Assembly (NCBI GenBank): GCA_030628245.1
Contig: DAOVRI010000075.1
Coordinates: 1-7,920, forward strand
Direction of reading: 5' to 3'
Length of the DNA: 7,920 nt
Origin: Dehalococcoidales bacterium
GTDB lineage: Bacteria; Chloroflexota; Dehalococcoidia; Dehalococcoidales; RBG-16-60-22
Below the pieces are notes generated by a model. It saw nothing but the letters and a program-made list of their open reading frames with translations. It was not told where the DNA came from and searched no databases. Both the position numbers and the translations under genes were made by a program. Numbering within the stretch: position 1 is the stretch's first letter; each line of letters begins with the position of its first letter. Positions 6,559 through 7,920 of this stretch are shown piece after piece.

Positions 6559-6587
6559 ATTATAGCAGGATGGAGCCTTTATTTTAA
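6559..6587 (-). promoter_or_regulatory. Possible promoter for the nfeD-like gene, very short leader
   Basis: The minus strand has a perfect TATAAT (6564-6559) with TTAAAA (6587-6582), 4 of 6 to the -35 consensus, at 17-bp spacing. The predicted start (6551-6552) would be only 6-7 nt before the ATG at 6545, making the mRNA almost leaderless and removing the AAGG site. Either the message initiates this way or transcription starts elsewhere. Confidence 0.45.
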
Positions 6588-6605
6588 TACTGCCTGCCTC
6601 GTTCT

Positions 6606-6645
6606 AAAAAACAATAAAGAATTTGTTTAATTTTAAGAAAAAAAT
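6606..6645 (+). promoter_or_regulatory. A/T-rich UP-like element upstream of the rpoB promoter
   Basis: 36 of 40 bases are A or T, including seven consecutive A (6638-6644) at about -54 to -48 relative to the predicted rpoB start. This is where the alpha subunit C-terminal domain of RNA polymerase contacts UP elements. It fits a strongly expressed housekeeping promoter, but AT-richness alone is not specific. Confidence 0.4.
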
Positions 6646-6655
6646 GTCGCGGGAC

Positions 6656-6685
6656 TTGACAAGGTATATACGAAAATGATATCAT
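6656..6685 (+). promoter_or_regulatory. Sigma-70-type promoter for rpoB
   Basis: Perfect -35 TTGACA (6656-6661), 18-bp spacer, -10 TATCAT (6680-6685), 5 of 6 to consensus. The predicted start is near 6692, giving a leader of about 150 nt before rpoB. The -10 lies inside a perfect 10-bp palindrome, ATGATATCAT (6676-6685), a possible but unproven operator. Confidence 0.6.
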
Positions 6686-6691
6686 ATATGT

Positions 6692-6840
6692 TTGTAGTAA
6701 TGCCCCAAGTGTTTTTTATTTTAACCTTCCCATATGTGTATGTCCGTAATACTGCCGCGTATATAAGCATGTCTTCATTCTGAATGATAGCGCTTAAAAC
6801 ACGAGACACGAGAATTGTTGCATTTTTCTAAGGAGTAGAG
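6692..6840 (+). other. AT-rich untranslated leader of rpoB
   Basis: About 150 nt between the predicted transcription start and rpoB. It contains a T-rich run (6711-6722), an odd-centred perfect dyad TCATTC-T-GAATGA (6775-6787), a 7-nt tandem repeat ACGAGAC/ACGAGAA (6801-6814), and AAGGAG (6830-6835). I found no hairpin followed by a U-run and no recognisable riboswitch. Ribosomal protein genes rplJ/rplL, which precede rpoB in many bacteria, are not here. Confidence 0.5.
6830..6835 (+). promoter_or_regulatory. Ribosome binding site of rpoB
   Basis: AAGGAG with a 5-nt spacer before the ATG at 6841. This supports the N-terminus starting MVSASPVPTP rather than a later start. Confidence 0.75.
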
Positions 6841-7920
6841 ATGGTTTCAGCATCGCCAGTACCCACACCCAAGTCAAAGACCCCGGTTCCACGCAAATCC
6901 TATGCCAAGCTACCCAACGTCCTGGATGTACCCAACCTGATTAAGGTTCAGCTCGATTCCTTCCAGAGGTTCCAGGAAGAAGGTCTGAAACAGCTGCTGG
7001 AAGAGATATCCCCTATTAAAGACCTGACCGGCAACAGATTGGAACTCGGCTTTATCGCTTACGAGTTCCGCGAGCCTCGCCCGGGGCATTCCGAGCAGGA
7101 ATGCCACGAACGGGACCAGACCTTTTCCACCCCCCTGTACGTCAAGGTACGTCTTCTGGTTAAAGAAACCGGAGAAATCAAAGAACAGGACCTGTTCTTT
7201 GGCGATATCCCGCTGATGACCGCCAAGGGCACCTTTATCACCAGCGGTGCCGAACGGGTGGTCGTCAGCCAGCTACTGCGCTCACCGGGTGTTTACTTCA
7301 CCAGCGAAGAAGACCCGGCTTCCGGTCGTGATTTATGTCATGGGAAACTAATCCCCACCCGCGGGGCCTGGCTGGAGTTCGAGACCAGCAACAAGAATGT
7401 AATATCGGCTAAAATAGACGGCAAACGGAAGATTCCTATCACCACCCTCCTGCGCGCCATCGGCTACGGCAGTGACGAGGAACTGCTCAAACTGTTCAAA
7501 AAAGAGGACAACATCTCAGACCATCACTTCATCAGCACGACGATGGACCGTGAGCCGCTTATCAAAGATGAGAAAGAAGCTCTGATCGATATCTACAAGA
7601 AACTGCACCCCGGCGAGCTTCCCTCCCTCGACAACGCCAGGAAGCTGATAAAGAACCTGTTCTTCGACTCGGCACGCTACGACCTGGGGAGAGTCGGCCG
7701 TTATAAGCTGAACAAGCGACTGGGCCTTGAGGTCAGCCTGAAGGAGCGCACCCTTACCCATGAAGACATCATCGAGATAGTGCGACACATCATCATGATT
7801 AATAACGGCCAGGACTCCGGCGACGATATCGACCACCTCGGCAACCGGCGGGTACGTACCGTCGGTGAACTGGTGCAAACCCAGTTCCGCATCGGCTTCC
7901 TGCGCCTGGAACAGGTAGTC
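6841..7920 (+). CDS. rpoB: RNA polymerase beta subunit, N-terminal 360 residues (continues past window)
   Basis: Beta is one of the two large catalytic subunits of RNA polymerase. 360 codons are present without interruption, of about 1,150-1,350 expected. A short Pro/Lys-rich N-terminus (1-20) precedes the protrusion segment DVPNLIKVQLDSFQRF (29-44). The conserved FGDIPLMTAKGTFITSGAERVVVSQLLRSPGVYF core spans 120-153, followed by PTRGAWLEFE (172-181) in the lobe. HPGELPSLDNARKLI (256-270) and RYDLGRVGRYKLNKRL (279-294) follow. The last visible block, DDIDHLGNRRVRTVGELVQ (328-346), lies just before the fork and the rifampicin-resistance cluster, which is outside the window. The lobe lacks the large insertion of enterobacterial RpoB. 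Transcribed from its own promoter, divergent from the nfeD-like gene; rpoC is expected downstream but is not visible. Confidence 0.98.
   Translation, partial: MVSASPVPTPKSKTPVPRKSYAKLPNVLDVPNLIKVQLDSFQRFQEEGLKQLLEEISPIKDLTGNRLELGFIAYEFREPRPGHSEQECHERDQTFSTPLYVKVRLLVKETGEIKEQDLFFGDIPLMTAKGTFITSGAERVVVSQLLRSPGVYFTSEEDPASGRDLCHGKLIPTRGAWLEFETSNKNVISAKIDGKRKIPITTLLRAIGYGSDEELLKLFKKEDNISDHHFISTTMDREPLIKDEKEALIDIYKKLHPGELPSLDNARKLIKNLFFDSARYDLGRVGRYKLNKRLGLEVSLKERTLTHEDIIEIVRHIIMINNGQDSGDDIDHLGNRRVRTVGELVQTQFRIGFLRLEQVV

Noticed and set aside
6775..6787. TCATTC-T-GAATGA dyad in the rpoB leader as a hairpin regulator
   Set aside because: At most 5 bp of mostly A-T pairs around a 3-nt loop and no U-run; it is noted within the leader entry but not called as a functional element.
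7516..7892. Minus-strand open frames opposite rpoB
   Set aside because: rpoB is certain here; these are antisense frames without ribosome binding sites.
1..7920. CRISPR arrays, tRNA/rRNA genes, insertion sequences, att sites, phage or defence genes
   Set aside because: I saw no regularly spaced repeats, cloverleaf-like sequence, transposase motif or terminal inverted repeats; nearly all of the window is conserved housekeeping coding sequence.

Overview
The window (7,920 bp, GC about 50-55%, uninterrupted codon structure) is ordinary bacterial chromosome carrying housekeeping genes. Eight protein genes are supported; two (alaS and rpoB) run off the window edges. Protein sequence style (AlaRS, RpoB without the large enterobacterial insertion, a divergent DUF933/YchF-type GTPase, a short NfeD) and the gene mix suggest Chloroflexota, perhaps class Dehalococcoidia. 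That assignment is inference from family resemblance and was not checked by search.

Left half, minus strand, read from about 4610 down to 1: holA (DNA polymerase III delta subunit, TTG start), then a ROK-family sugar kinase, then galU (start overlaps the ROK stop by ATGA), then alaS (GTG start, C-terminal part outside the window). holA-ROK-galU are spaced as an operon driven by an extended -10 promoter. alaS has a good promoter of its own in the 81-bp galU-alaS gap (TTGACA, 18 bp, TAAAAT). The ROK kinase and GalU would act in series with a phosphoglucomutase encoded elsewhere (glucose to Glc-6-P, Glc-1-P, then UDP-glucose).

Middle, plus strand, 4669-6142: a near-consensus promoter (TTGACA, 17 bp, AATAAT) diverges from the holA promoter and drives a 79-residue helical, HEAT-like small protein of unknown function. 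It is followed 37 bp later by a YchF/OLA1-like GTPase whose G3 motif is altered. The GTPase gene ends 11 bp inside the convergent nfeD-like gene (6132-6545, minus), a small two-TM membrane protein with a C-terminal OB-fold.

Right end: a 295-bp AT-rich divergent intergenic region holds the nfeD promoter on the minus strand and an rpoB promoter on the plus strand with an A-tract UP-like element, followed by a leader of about 150 nt. rpoB then runs off the right edge after 360 codons.

I saw no mobile element, CRISPR array, tRNA/rRNA gene, phage gene or toxin-antitoxin pair, and no convincing new multi-gene system. The points most worth a second look are the GTPase with the degenerate G3 motif and its small HEAT-like partner, the AT-rich patch inside alaS, and the architecture of the rpoB promoter and leader.
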